A model generated the notes under the pieces. The model searched no databases. It saw nothing but the letters and a program-made list of their open reading frames with translations, and was not told the origin of the DNA. Position numbers and translations under genes: made by a program. Below, one piece after another: positions 1 to 8,447 of a stretch of 64,000 nt of DNA (position 1 is the first letter of the stretch; the number at the start of each line of letters is the position of its first letter). This stretch comes from Opitutus sp. (lineage in GTDB: Bacteria; Verrucomicrobiota; Verrucomicrobiia; Opitutales; Opitutaceae), in contig JANPZY010000001.1 in assembly GCA_024707325.1 (NCBI GenBank), positions 2,356,501 through 2,420,500 of the forward strand. Direction: 5' to 3'.

Positions 1-1
1 G

Positions 2-1039
2 CCCGCCACTTCCACCAATCCGTTCGCCTTTCGCCCCAGTCGCGCCCGCGCGTTGGAAAAAGGCTTCTCGTGGATCTTCCGCTTTGCGACCTACGCGGTG
101 CTGCTCGCCGGCGCGGCGGTGTTCTTCCACATCGTCGCGAAGGGCGCTTCGACGGTGTTCACGGCGGCGCCGCCATTCATCAACGCCGAGTTTCTCTTTA
201 GCGCGCCGGAGACGCTGTATGTTTTCGAATACGAGGGACAGCGCCACGAAATGGGCGATCGCGAGTTTCGCGCGTTTCGGGCGAGCCTGGGCAATCCCGA
301 CATCTCCGCGGAAACCTATGCCTACTCGGCGGGCGGCATTTTCCCCTGCATCGTCGGCACGCTGCTGCTCGTGGGCGGAGCGATGACGATCGCGCTGTTC
401 CTCGGCGTGTCCGCGGCGATTTATCTCAACGAATACGCACGCGACACGCGTGCGATCCGGCTCATCCGGCTCGCGGTCGTGAATCTCGCGGGCGTGCCGT
501 CGATCGTGTTCGGTCTTTTTGGTTTCGGGCTCTTCGTGATTTTCTTCGGGTGGAACGTCTCGCTGCTCGCGGGCTGGTTCACGCTGGCGTTCATGGTTCT
601 TCCGGTGGTGATCACCGCGAGCGAGGAGGCGCTGAAATCGATTCCGAAAGGTTTTCGCGAAGGCTCGCTCGCGCTCGGTGCGACCAAGTGGCAGACGATC
701 CGCAAGAACGTGCTGCCGTATGCGCTGCCGGGCATTCTCACGTCGTCGATCCTCGGCATCGCGCGCGTCGCGGGCGAGACCGCGCCGATCATGTTCACCG
801 CCGCCTACGTGGTGCGCGATCGCCTGCCGTGGGAGGTCGCGAAATGGAGCGACTTCTTTTTCCAGGGCGTGATGGCGCTGCCGTATCACATCTACGTCGT
901 CAGTTCGAAGATTCCGCAGAACGACTACACCGAGCGCGTCCAATACGGCACCGCGCTGGTGTTCCTGCTCGTCGTGGCCGCCGTCGCCACCGCGTCGATC
1001 GTCCTGCGCAATAAACTCCGCAAACGCTACAAGTGGTGA
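2..1039 (+). CDS. pstA: phosphate ABC transporter permease PstA (5' partial)
   Basis: Inner-membrane permease of the PstSCAB high-affinity phosphate importer. The reading frame is open to the window edge, so the true start probably lies upstream; an internal TTG at 53 is the first possible start seen. Several hydrophobic segments are visible. The cytoplasmic EAA loop that docks with PstB ([20 protein letters not shown]) lies about 200 residues in, followed by the family-typical [16 protein letters not shown] segment. A periplasmic insertion rich in charged residues separates the first two membrane segments. pstB follows within a few bases, and phoU, phoB and phoR complete the cluster. pstS and pstC would be expected to the left of the window. 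Confidence 0.93.
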   Translation, partial: PATSTNPFAFRPSRARALEKGFSWIFRFATYAVLLAGAAVFFHIVAKGASTVFTAAPPFINAEFLFSAPETLYVFEYEGQRHEMGDREFRAFRASLGNPDISAETYAYSAGGIFPCIVGTLLLVGGAMTIALFLGVSAAIYLNEYARDTRAIRLIRLAVVNLAGVPSIVFGLFGFGLFVIFFGWNVSLLAGWFTLAFMVLPVVITASEEALKSIPKGFREGSLALGATKWQTIRKNVLPYALPGILTSSILGIARVAGETAPIMFTAAYVVRDRLPWEVAKWSDFFFQGVMALPYHIYVVSSKIPQNDYTERVQYGTALVFLLVVAAVATASIVLRNKLRKRYKW

Positions 1040-1044
1040 ACGCC

Positions 1045-1905
1045 ATGCTCACGATGGAACCTGCGCCCGTCCAAGCCACACCTTCCCGACCGATGTCTCC
1101 CTCCGCCCGTCCCACTGCGGCTTCGGCCGCCTCGTCCTCTTCTTCCGATCCCGCGATCATCGAGGTGCGAGATCTCGATTTCAACTACGGCAGCCACCAG
1201 GCGCTGCAGGGGATTTCGCTGGATATTCCGGAGAAGAAAGTCACGGCGTTCATCGGTCCGTCGGGCTGCGGCAAATCCACGCTGCTCCGCTGTTTCAACC
1301 GCATGAACGATCTGATCGACGGCGCGCGCGTCTCCGGCGGCTCGATCAAGATCCGTGGCGTCGACATCAACTCGCCGGCCGTGGACGCGATCGAGCTCCG
1401 CAAACGCGTGGGCATGGTTTTCCAGAAATCGAATCCGTTTCCCAAATCGATCTACGAAAACATCGCCTACGGTCTTCGCCTGCAGGGCATCCGGCAGCGC
1501 GAGCGGCTCGATGAAATCGTCGAACGCTCCCTGCGCGGGGCGGCATTGTGGGACGAAGTGAAGGATCGCCTCGACGCGAGTGCGCTGGGTCTCTCCGGCG
1601 GTCAGCAGCAACGGCTCTGCATCGCACGCGCGATCGCGGTTGAGCCCGAGATCATCCTGATGGATGAGCCGTGCTCCGCGCTCGATCCGGTTGCGACGGG
1701 CAAGGTCGAGGAGCTGATCCAGGACCTGCGCCACCGCTACACGATCGTGATCGTCACGCACAACATGCAACAGGCCTCGCGCTGCTCCGACTACACGGCG
1801 TTTTTCTATCTCGGCCGACTCGTCGAGTTTGGCGCCACGCGCAATCTCTTCATGAATCCCGCCAATCCGCAGACCGAGGCCTACGTCTCCGGTCGTTTTG
1901 GCTGA
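1045..1905 (+). CDS. pstB: phosphate ABC transporter ATP-binding protein PstB
   Basis: ATPase of the phosphate importer. Counting from a possible GTG start at 1033 (290 aa), Walker [10 protein letters not shown] is at about 75-83, the signature LSGGQQQR at about 187-194, Walker B IILMDE at about 207-212, and the H-loop is in VTHNMQQ. The first 40 residues are Ala/Ser/Pro-rich and lie before the ABC domain, so the start is uncertain. The ATG at 1045 sits 5 bases after the pstA stop; GTG at 1033 would overlap pstA; ATG at 1093 is also possible. None has a clear Shine-Dalgarno. Identity is secure from the motifs and from neighbours pstA and phoU. Confidence 0.95.
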   Translation: MLTMEPAPVQATPSRPMSPSARPTAASAASSSSSDPAIIEVRDLDFNYGSHQALQGISLDIPEKKVTAFIGPSGCGKSTLLRCFNRMNDLIDGARVSGGSIKIRGVDINSPAVDAIELRKRVGMVFQKSNPFPKSIYENIAYGLRLQGIRQRERLDEIVERSLRGAALWDEVKDRLDASALGLSGGQQQRLCIARAIAVEPEIILMDEPCSALDPVATGKVEELIQDLRHRYTIVIVTHNMQQASRCSDYTAFFYLGRLVEFGATRNLFMNPANPQTEAYVSGRFG

Positions 1906-1928
1906 TCCTTTCCACTCCGCTTTCCACC

Positions 1929-2588
1929 ATGACCCACTTCACTGAAGAGATGAGCAAGCTGAAGGATGCGCTCCTCGCGATGGCGAGCCACGCCGAGTCC
2001 GCGATGACACGGGCCATGCGTGCGCTCGTCGAACGCGACGACGCGCTCGCGCAGCAGGTGATCGACGACGACACCATCCTGGACCAGTTCGAAATCGAGG
2101 TGGACGACATCGCGATCCATCTGCTCGCCAAGGCGCCGCTCGCGACCGAACTTCGCCTTATCACGATCGCGATGAAAATTTCCCAAAACCTCGAGCGGGT
2201 GGGGGACGAGGCCGTGGCGATTGCCAGCCGCGCACGCGATCTCAACCGCGAGCCGCCGCTCAAGCCCTACGTAGACCTTCCGCGCATGGCGACGATGGCG
2301 CTCGAAATGTTGCGCGATTCGATCACGGCGTTCATCGAGCGCCAGCCCGAGCGCGCCCGCGCCGTCATCCCGCGCGACCAGGAAGTGGACGAGCTCAACC
2401 GACAACTCTACCGCGAGCTCTCCAGTTTCATGGTCGAGCGGCCCGCCAACATCACGAGCTGCCTCTCGCTCATGGCGATTTCGAAGCGCCTCGAACGCAT
2501 CGCCGATCACGCGACCAACATCGCCGAGGAAGTCGTTTTCCTCTACGAAGCGCGCGACATCCGTCACTCCGTTACGAATGCCCAATGA
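1929..2588 (+). CDS. phoU: phosphate signalling complex protein PhoU
   Basis: 219-aa helical protein with two PhoU repeats. In characterised systems it links PstB to the sensor PhoR and holds the Pho regulon off when phosphate is plentiful. The N-terminal repeat contains LRLITIAMKISQNLERVGDE and the C-terminal repeat AISKRLERIADHATNIAEE, the paired metal-cluster motifs of the family. The ATG at 1929 gives the normal family length. An upstream extension that is open in this frame only overlaps pstB and is not expected to be translated. The stop overlaps the phoB start by four bases, so the two are probably translationally coupled. Confidence 0.95.
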   Translation: MTHFTEEMSKLKDALLAMASHAESAMTRAMRALVERDDALAQQVIDDDTILDQFEIEVDDIAIHLLAKAPLATELRLITIAMKISQNLERVGDEAVAIASRARDLNREPPLKPYVDLPRMATMALEMLRDSITAFIERQPERARAVIPRDQEVDELNRQLYRELSSFMVERPANITSCLSLMAISKRLERIADHATNIAEEVVFLYEARDIRHSVTNAQ

Positions 2589-3274
2589 AGCCCCGGATTC
2601 TCATCGTCGACGACGAACCTGACGCGCTCGAAGTGCTCGGCATCAAACTCCGCGAGGCCGGATTCGCTCCGCTCTTCGCCTCCGATGGCGCCAAAGCGCT
2701 TGCGATGACACGCGCCGAGCGGCCCGACCTCATCGTGCTCGATCTGATGCTGCCGGAGATCGACGGTCTCGAAGTCTGCAAAATCCTCCGTCGCGATCCG
2801 CTCACCGCGGGTATTCCGATTCTCATGCTCACGGCGAAGGCCGCCGAGATGGATCGCGTGCTCGGACTCGAGCTCGGCGCCGACGACTATGTCACGAAAC
2901 CCTACAGTCCGCGGGAACTCGTCCTGCGCATTCGGAAACTTCTCAAGCACCTGAAACAGGCGGAGGACGCCGGCGAACATTTGCGCATCGGCATGCTCGA
3001 GATCGACGTGCCGAGCCACACCGCGCGCGTGAACAACGAGCCGGTCACGCTCACTGCCACCGAGTTCAATCTTCTCACCATCCTCGCCAAACGCCGCGGG
3101 CGCGTGCAGACGCGCGAACGTTTGCTGCAGGATGTCTGGGGCTACGAAACGGCGATCGACACGCGCACGGTCGACACGCACATGCGCCGGCTCCGTGAAA
3201 AAGTCGGCGCGGCGGCAGACTACCTCGAGACGATCCGCGGCGTCGGGTATCGCTTCAAAGCCGAGATTTCCTAA
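2585..3274 (+). CDS. phoB: response regulator PhoB-like (OmpR family)
   Basis: 229-aa two-component response regulator. The receiver domain covers about residues 1-120, with the acidic pair D9-D10, phospho-acceptor D53 in VLDLMLPEIDG, and the conserved Lys near 85 (LTAK). A winged-helix OmpR/PhoB DNA-binding domain follows at about 130-228, ending ETIRGVGYRFK. Position between phoU (4-base overlap) and the histidine kinase marks it as the phosphate-starvation regulator. By family knowledge it binds Pho boxes, but none is evident inside the window because the pst promoter lies to the left. Confidence 0.93.
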   Translation: MKPRILIVDDEPDALEVLGIKLREAGFAPLFASDGAKALAMTRAERPDLIVLDLMLPEIDGLEVCKILRRDPLTAGIPILMLTAKAAEMDRVLGLELGADDYVTKPYSPRELVLRIRKLLKHLKQAEDAGEHLRIGMLEIDVPSHTARVNNEPVTLTATEFNLLTILAKRRGRVQTRERLLQDVWGYETAIDTRTVDTHMRRLREKVGAAADYLETIRGVGYRFKAEIS

Positions 3275-3309
3275 GCTTTCGTCCGCTTCTCGCCTCGCGA
3301 CACCGCGTC

Positions 3310-4485
3310 ATGACTCTGCTCGTTTCTCTTCTCGGCCTCGCGCTGGTGCTGATGGTTGCCGCCTGGTGGCGCGAACGCGCGAGGCGCCACCGCGCGCAGG
3401 ATGCGTATCGCGGTGATGTCGTCCGATTGCAGGCTGCGCACGAAGCGACACTGCGCGATCATGCGCGGCAAAATCAGGCGGTGCTCGACAGCATGATCGA
3501 GGGGATTGTCGTCCTCGACCGGCAGAATCACGTCCGCATGACCAATCGCGCGGCTGCGACGATGTTCGGGTTTTCACTGCCGGCCGACGGACGTGCGTTG
3601 CTCGAAACCGTGCGCCATCACGAGGTCGTCGCACTTGTCGCGCGACTCGCCGAAGAACCGGTCGTGTTGAACCACGAGCTGCGCATCGAAGGCGTGAAAA
3701 GGCTGCTCGTGCAGGTCAATGCCGTCGGGCTTCGCGACTCCGGCGGCGTGCCGAGCGGGGCGGTGCTGGTGTTTCACGATCTCACGCGCATGCGCGAACT
3801 CGAAGGCGTTCGTCAGGATTTCGTCGCCAACGTCAGTCACGAACTCCGCACGCCGCTCTCGCTCATCAAGAGTGCGACGGAAACACTGATCGACGGCGCG
3901 AAGAACGATCCCGAGTCGCTCGATAAACTCCTCAACATCGTCGATCGTCACGCGACGCGGCTCACGCGCCTGATCGACGATTTGCTGCTCCTTGCGAAGC
4001 TGGATTCCGGTCGTCTCGCGCTTCGGCTGCAGCGCGTCACACTCTCTCCGCTCGTGCAGGAAGTGGCCGACGATCTCGCCCAACGCGCCGCGGCGCGTCA
4101 GATCGTCGTGAAGAACGAACTCTCTGAGGGCATCTCGGCGCAGGCCGATCCCGACCGCCTGCGCCAGGTGCTCTCGAACCTGATCGACAACGCGATCAAA
4201 TACGGACGCGCCGGCGGCTCGATTTTTGTTGGCGCGAGCGTGCTCAACGAACGCCTGCTCGAGGTTTTCGTGCGCGACGATGGTCCGGGGCTCACGCCCG
4301 AAGCCAAGACGCGGATCTTCGAACGTTTTTACCGCGTGGACAAAGCCCGCTCGCGCGAGCAGGGCGGCACCGGACTCGGTCTCGCGATCGTGAAACACGT
4401 CGTCCAAGCCCACGGCGGCGAAGTCCGCGTGGAGAGCACTCCCGGCCACGGCGCGACGTTCTACTTCACGCTGCCGCGGCCGTGA
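3310..4485 (+). CDS. phoR: phosphate regulon sensor histidine kinase PhoR-like
   Basis: 391-aa sensor kinase. One N-terminal membrane segment (about 1-20) is followed by a PAS-like region (about 55-160), then HisKA with phospho-acceptor His near 177 (FVANVSHELRTPL). The HATPase domain carries an N box (NLIDNAIKYG) and the G boxes DDGPGL and GGTGLGLAIV. The short N-terminus without a large periplasmic sensor matches PhoR, which senses phosphate through PstSCAB-PhoU. It lies 35 bases downstream of phoB and ends the cluster. The next gene is convergent and is itself a phosphate transporter. Confidence 0.92.
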   Translation: MTLLVSLLGLALVLMVAAWWRERARRHRAQDAYRGDVVRLQAAHEATLRDHARQNQAVLDSMIEGIVVLDRQNHVRMTNRAAATMFGFSLPADGRALLETVRHHEVVALVARLAEEPVVLNHELRIEGVKRLLVQVNAVGLRDSGGVPSGAVLVFHDLTRMRELEGVRQDFVANVSHELRTPLSLIKSATETLIDGAKNDPESLDKLLNIVDRHATRLTRLIDDLLLLAKLDSGRLALRLQRVTLSPLVQEVADDLAQRAAARQIVVKNELSEGISAQADPDRLRQVLSNLIDNAIKYGRAGGSIFVGASVLNERLLEVFVRDDGPGLTPEAKTRIFERFYRVDKARSREQGGTGLGLAIVKHVVQAHGGEVRVESTPGHGATFYFTLPRP

Positions 4486-4519
4486 TCGTGCTCTTGTTTC
4501 GGCCGGCGCTGAGCGCGTC

Positions 4520-4566
4520 GAGAACGAGAAAGAGAACGAAGAACGAGAACGAAGAACGAGAGCGAA
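4520..4566 (+). repeat. purine-rich GAACGA-type tract
   Basis: Low-complexity G/A/C tract made of overlapping GAACGAGAACGA-like words between the phoR stop and a 22-bp repeat array. Similar words, on either strand, recur at about 26690-26765 and 30983-31010, and a T/C-rich hairpin occupies the same relative position at about 20264-20342. Confidence 0.7.
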
Positions 4567-4567
4567 T

Positions 4568-4699
4568 CGGTCAGTGGCGCGACGCATGCCGCACGTTGTT
4601 CCGACCGTGTCCGCACCTTGGCGCGACCCGGTCCGCACGTGGTCCCGACTCGGGACGGACCTTGGCTCGAGGCGGTGCGGATCGTGGCTCGATTCGCAC
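4568..4699 (-). repeat. 22-bp tandem repeat array R1 (6 degenerate units)
   Basis: Six back-to-back 22-bp units read on the minus strand (4678-4699, 4656-4677, 4634-4655, 4612-4633, 4590-4611, 4568-4589). The most typical unit (4612-4633) contains GTCGCGCCAAGGTGCG. The array starts about 10 bases beyond the pit stop codon, in the pit orientation, and fills the convergent pit/phoR gap. It belongs to the same family as the arrays at about 20.1, 26.5, 35.8, 46.4 and 57.7 kb. Confidence 0.85.
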
Positions 4700-4709
4700 C
4701 GCACTGCGC

Positions 4710-5774
4710 TCAGTAGCCCGCGTTGTGCAGCAGGCGAACGGAAACGTAGCCGAGGAAGCCGGTGATCGGCAGCGTGAGCACCCAGGCCCACAGAATGCGG
4801 CTGACGACGCCCCACTTTACGGCGCTCAGGCGTTTCGTGGCGCCGACGCCCATGATCGAAGTGGCGATGACGTGCGTCGTCGAGACCGGCACGCCGATCG
4901 TGGACGCGCCGTGAATGATGATTGCAGCGGTCGTCTCGGCGGCGAAGCCGTGCACGGGCTGCAGTTTCACCATCTTGTGGCCCATGGTGCGAATGATGCG
5001 CCAGCCGCCCGCGGCGGTGCCGGCGGCCATCGTGAGCGCGCAGGTGAGCATCACCCAACGCGGCACCACGAACTCAGGCATGTGCAGGAAATTCAGCCAC
5101 GCGGGAAGATTGTCGAACGCGCCGGACGACGTGCCGGTGAAGAGCGCGAGGGCGATGATGCCCATGGTTTTTTGCGCGTCGTTCGAGCCGTGGCTGTAGC
5201 CCATGAAACCGGCACTGATGAGCTGAGCCTTGCCGAACACGCGGCGCACGAAGAGCGGCGTGGCTTTCTTCAGCACGGCGAGGAGCAGCAGCATCAGCAG
5301 TCCGCCGCCGATGAACCCGAGCAAGGGCGAGGAAACCATCGGCAGCACGATCTTCGGCCAAAGTCCGTGGTGCGAACCGTCGGGGTCGACGATGTGCCAG
5401 TGGAGCACGCTCCAGTCGCCATTGGCCGTGCCGAGCGCGGCGCCGCACAAACCGCCGACGAGCGCGTGGCTGGAGCTGGAGGGCAGACCGAGCCACCACG
5501 TGAAGAGATTCCACGCGATCGCGGCGAGAAGCGCAGCGAACACGGTGGACATCGTGACGAGCTCGGCGTCGACGAGGCCTCGTCCGATCGTGGTCGCGAC
5601 CGCGGTGCCCATGAGGGCGCCGATCAGGTTCCACGCGGCGGCCCAGAGAACGGCCTGGCGCGGGGTGAGGACTTTGGTCGAAACGACGGTGGCGATCGCG
5701 TTGGCCGTGTCGTGAAACCCGTTGATGTATTCGAAAACGAGCGCGGCCAGCAGAACGAGCAGGAACAGCGTCAT
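4710..5774 (-). CDS. pit: inorganic phosphate transporter, Pit family
   Basis: 354-aa polytopic membrane protein of the PiT family, which carries low-affinity metal-phosphate/H+ symport. The two hallmark repeats are present: FEYINGFHDTANAIATVVST near the N-terminus and GYSHGSNDAQKTMGI in the second half, with LPSSSSHALVGGL between them. The gene for a PhoU-like DUF47 protein lies immediately upstream on the same strand (19-base gap), the usual Pit-accessory pairing. The locus therefore encodes both high- and low-affinity phosphate uptake side by side. Confidence 0.94.
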   Translation of the reverse strand: MTLFLLVLLAALVFEYINGFHDTANAIATVVSTKVLTPRQAVLWAAAWNLIGALMGTAVATTIGRGLVDAELVTMSTVFAALLAAIAWNLFTWWLGLPSSSSHALVGGLCGAALGTANGDWSVLHWHIVDPDGSHHGLWPKIVLPMVSSPLLGFIGGGLLMLLLLAVLKKATPLFVRRVFGKAQLISAGFMGYSHGSNDAQKTMGIIALALFTGTSSGAFDNLPAWLNFLHMPEFVVPRWVMLTCALTMAAGTAAGGWRIIRTMGHKMVKLQPVHGFAAETTAAIIIHGASTIGVPVSTTHVIATSIMGVGATKRLSAVKWGVVSRILWAWVLTLPITGFLGYVSVRLLHNAGY

Positions 5775-5793
5775 GGCGCGAGGCGGGACGCGG

Positions 5794-6432
5794 TCAGGCG
5801 TGTTTGAGCACGATCTGGAAGACGATGTTGCCGGCGTTGCGGCAGCGATCGACCACTTGCTCCACCATCTCGTAAAGCTCTTGCAGGATCACGAGCTCCT
5901 TCGCGTCGTAAGGGCCGTGGTAGAGCTCCTTGAGCAGGCCGAGCATGACCTTGTCGGCTTCGCCTTCGGCGTATTGGAGACGCTCGTTCGCCTCGCTGAT
6001 CTTGTTGAGATCGGCGCCGTGGCGCAGCGATTTCACCATGAACACGACCGCTTCGGCGGAAAGGGTGAGGAGCTCGGCCTGACGCTTGAACGCGGCATGC
6101 GGCACGCGGCCCGGATAGATGGAGAGGCGCTCGACGATTTTCTCGATGGCCTTGGGGATGCGGTAGAGCGCGAAGGAGAGTTCCTCGATGTCTTCGCGCT
6201 CGAGCGGAGTGACGAAGGTCTTGCTCAGCTCTTCCGTCATTTGATGGCGGATACGTTTCTCTTTCCGCCGGCTCTGGACAAACTCGTCGAGATTGCTGGC
6301 GGCGCCGCCCGCGGCGAGCGTGTCGAGAAACCGCGTGAGCAGTTGCACGCTCGTGCGAGCTTCCTCGGCGCCGGCATCGAGCAAGTCGAAGAACTTATCC
6401 TCTTTCCCGAACAGTTTCTTGAGGGAAAACAT
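5794..6432 (-). CDS. PhoU-like DUF47 protein, Pit accessory
   Basis: 212-aa helical DUF47/PhoU_div protein beginning MFSLKKLFGKEDKFFDLL, a typical family start. A longer open frame exists upstream but has no family similarity, so the ATG at 6432 was chosen. DUF47 proteins are usually encoded beside Pit transporters and are thought to modulate them; that role is inferred from context. The segment RLSIYPGRVPHAAFKRQAEL and an acidic C-terminal helix are visible. It is co-oriented with pit and probably co-transcribed, pit being second. Confidence 0.88.
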   Translation of the reverse strand: MFSLKKLFGKEDKFFDLLDAGAEEARTSVQLLTRFLDTLAAGGAASNLDEFVQSRRKEKRIRHQMTEELSKTFVTPLEREDIEELSFALYRIPKAIEKIVERLSIYPGRVPHAAFKRQAELLTLSAEAVVFMVKSLRHGADLNKISEANERLQYAEGEADKVMLGLLKELYHGPYDAKELVILQELYEMVEQVVDRCRNAGNIVFQIVLKHA

Positions 6433-6491
6433 GCGGCCCTGACTAAGGCATTCGGATTTTCCAATGCCAACCAAATATCCGGGCGATTGCG

Positions 6492-7286
6492 TCAAACTTG
6501 GCCGCGGAGTTTTGCCCAAAGGAACCCGATCCGCTCGTAAATCGCCCACGTGCTGCGACCGAGCGCTTCGCTGTCCCAGGTATAGTTGCTCCAGCGGAAG
6601 CGCGTTTCGCGTTTCGCCTGATAGTCGGCTGGGCATGGCACGGCGTGCACGCCGGCGTGGGTGAAGAGCGCGAGCGCGCGACGCATGTGCCACGCCGACG
6701 TGACGAGCGCGCAACGTTCGTCGCGGACGAGCGCCGCGGCGATGCGGGCTTCGTCGGCGGTGTCACGCGGATCGTCCATACGCACAATGCGCTCGGGCGG
6801 AACACCGAGCGAGATCGCGGCTTCCTCCAAAACTGCCGCGTGACTCCGCTCGCCGAGTTCGGCGGCGCCGCTGACGATGAGTTTCGCATCGGGCAAGTGA
6901 CGCAGGAGTCGGATGCCTTCGGTAAGTCGGCCGCGGGCGGAGTTGCTCAGGCTCGAGAGGCTCGAGAGGCCAGGCGTGGCGGTGTGGCCGCCGCCGAGCA
7001 CGATCACATAGCGGCACGAGGCCATTTCGCCGGGCAGTGACGCGGTTTCGGTGAGATCTGGCACTGCCGGATAAAGGGCTTCGAGCGGTTGGATCAGCCA
7101 CATGCTCACGGTCTTGTTGCTAAAAAACAGGAGCAGAATGGCTCCGGACAGGGCGAGCGCGCGGCCCAGACGTTTCCGCTGCGTCCAGCCGAGCAACACG
7201 GTGCCGGCGCAGATCAGCACGAGGCACAGCGGCAAAGGCATGAGCCAGAACGAGACGAATTTCTTCAGTGCGAAAGCCACGCGCAT
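6492..7286 (-). CDS. YdcF/ElyC family DUF218 membrane protein
   Basis: 264-aa protein with two N-terminal membrane segments (FWLMPLPLCLVLICAGTVLLG and ALALSGAILLLFFSN) and a cytoplasmic-type DUF218 Rossmann-like domain. It shows YVIVLGGGHT at the start of the domain, the LTEGIRLLRHLPDAKLIVSG stretch, DDPRDTADEA, and LVTSAWHMRRAL. ElyC and SanA relatives act in envelope or vancomycin-tolerance phenotypes; the biochemical role here is unknown. The start is uncertain: ATG at 7286 was preferred over ATG at 7322. The very long upstream open frame is a shadow of the opposite-strand chorismatase gene. Confidence 0.85.
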   Translation of the reverse strand: MRVAFALKKFVSFWLMPLPLCLVLICAGTVLLGWTQRKRLGRALALSGAILLLFFSNKTVSMWLIQPLEALYPAVPDLTETASLPGEMASCRYVIVLGGGHTATPGLSSLSSLSNSARGRLTEGIRLLRHLPDAKLIVSGAAELGERSHAAVLEEAAISLGVPPERIVRMDDPRDTADEARIAAALVRDERCALVTSAWHMRRALALFTHAGVHAVPCPADYQAKRETRFRWSNYTWDSEALGRSTWAIYERIGFLWAKLRGQV

Positions 7287-7430
7287 CCCAAACGGCAATT
7301 GCGCTCCCGAGGCAAGGTGCATCGCCCGCGCGTCCCGCGACGCCGGGTGAGCGGCTCGGGGCCGCGGTCGGGGTGTTTTCGGGGTGGGTGATCGGGGGAA
7401 CAACTTTCGCTCTGCTCGGACGATGCAAAA

Positions 7431-8408
7431 ATGCCGAGAGTGCTGAAACCCGATTCCCCCGCTGTCGCGACCAAGGTGTTTGCACGCGCGGAGCCTTGTC
7501 CGCTCGACGTGATGTTTGGCGCGCCGGAGGCGGTGCTGGGCCACACCGACTTGCACCCGGCGCTCACGCTCCCCGTGTCCTGGCTCGGCGGCGAGGAGAT
7601 CGAGTGTTTGTTTCCGGAAACAAATCCGATCGGCATCGCTCACGGCTGCGCGGTGCGCATGGCGGGCGAGTTGATGGTCGGCTGTGCGATTCAGCCGATC
7701 GGAAGCTCGATACGCATCGCAGCGCGCGATCTCTACGCGCGGATCATCGCCGCCACGCTGGGGCACCAGCTCTATCGCGTCTGGAACTATGTGCCGCAGA
7801 TCAATGCGACGTCGGCCGGAGTGGAAAATTATCAGGCGTTCTGCGCGGGCCGGGCGGAGTCGTTTGAACTGGCGCTCGGGCCGGGTTTCAAACGCCGACT
7901 GCCCTCGGCGTCGGCGGTCGGCTGCGGGGGCGATTCGCTCGTGGCGGTTTTTGCCGCGGGCCGCGCGACGCCGCGTCACATCGAGAATCCCGAGCAGGTG
8001 CCCGCCTACGAATATCCGCGCGAACACGGACCGAAACCGCCGAGTTTTTCGCGGGCGAGCGTCGTGCTCGCCGATGGACGCAAATGGGTCTTCGTGTCCG
8101 GCACGGCGGCGATCAAGGGCCACCACACCGTCGCTCCCGACGCGCTGGAGCCGCAGCTCGCATGCACGCTCGACAATCTGCGCATCGTCGGCCGCGCGGC
8201 CGGGCTTGGCCGGGAACTTGGCCGCGGCTCGCGCTATCGCCGGTTTCTCAAGGTGTATGTCCGTCACGCGACCGACTATCCGGCAGTGCGCGCGTATCTC
8301 GAGCGGGAGCTGCTCCAGTCCGGCGACCGCGTGATTTATCTCCACGCGGACATCTGCCGCTCAGCCCTGCAGGTGGAAGTCGAGCTGACCGCCGTCGAAA
8401 CCGACTGA
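7431..8408 (+). CDS. chorismatase, FkbO/Hyg5/XanB2-like
   Basis: 325-aa protein resembling the chorismatase family, which splits chorismate into pyruvate plus a hydroxybenzoate or dihydrodiol acid. The N-terminal half contains LYRVWNYVPQINA and ENYQAFCAGRAESF. The C-terminal half has a YjgF/Rid-like fold signature, VFVSGTAAIKGHHTV. XanB2 of Xanthomonas supplies hydroxybenzoate for an aryl-polyene pigment. The gene is convergent (39-base gap) with an AMP-dependent ligase that could activate such an aryl acid, so a starter-supply role fits. Which isomer is made cannot be told from sequence by eye. Confidence 0.78.
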   Translation: MPRVLKPDSPAVATKVFARAEPCPLDVMFGAPEAVLGHTDLHPALTLPVSWLGGEEIECLFPETNPIGIAHGCAVRMAGELMVGCAIQPIGSSIRIAARDLYARIIAATLGHQLYRVWNYVPQINATSAGVENYQAFCAGRAESFELALGPGFKRRLPSASAVGCGGDSLVAVFAAGRATPRHIENPEQVPAYEYPREHGPKPPSFSRASVVLADGRKWVFVSGTAAIKGHHTVAPDALEPQLACTLDNLRIVGRAAGLGRELGRGSRYRRFLKVYVRHATDYPAVRAYLERELLQSGDRVIYLHADICRSALQVEVELTAVETD

Positions 8409-8447
8409 CGTCACCAGAAAATGGATACGTGGGAAGCGGAGCAAGCG

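Noticed and set aside
6492..8345. A 617-aa fusion protein extending the YdcF-like gene
   Set aside because: The upstream part is antisense to the chorismatase gene and Arg/His-rich, typical of a high-GC shadow frame; the membrane segments start after 7286.
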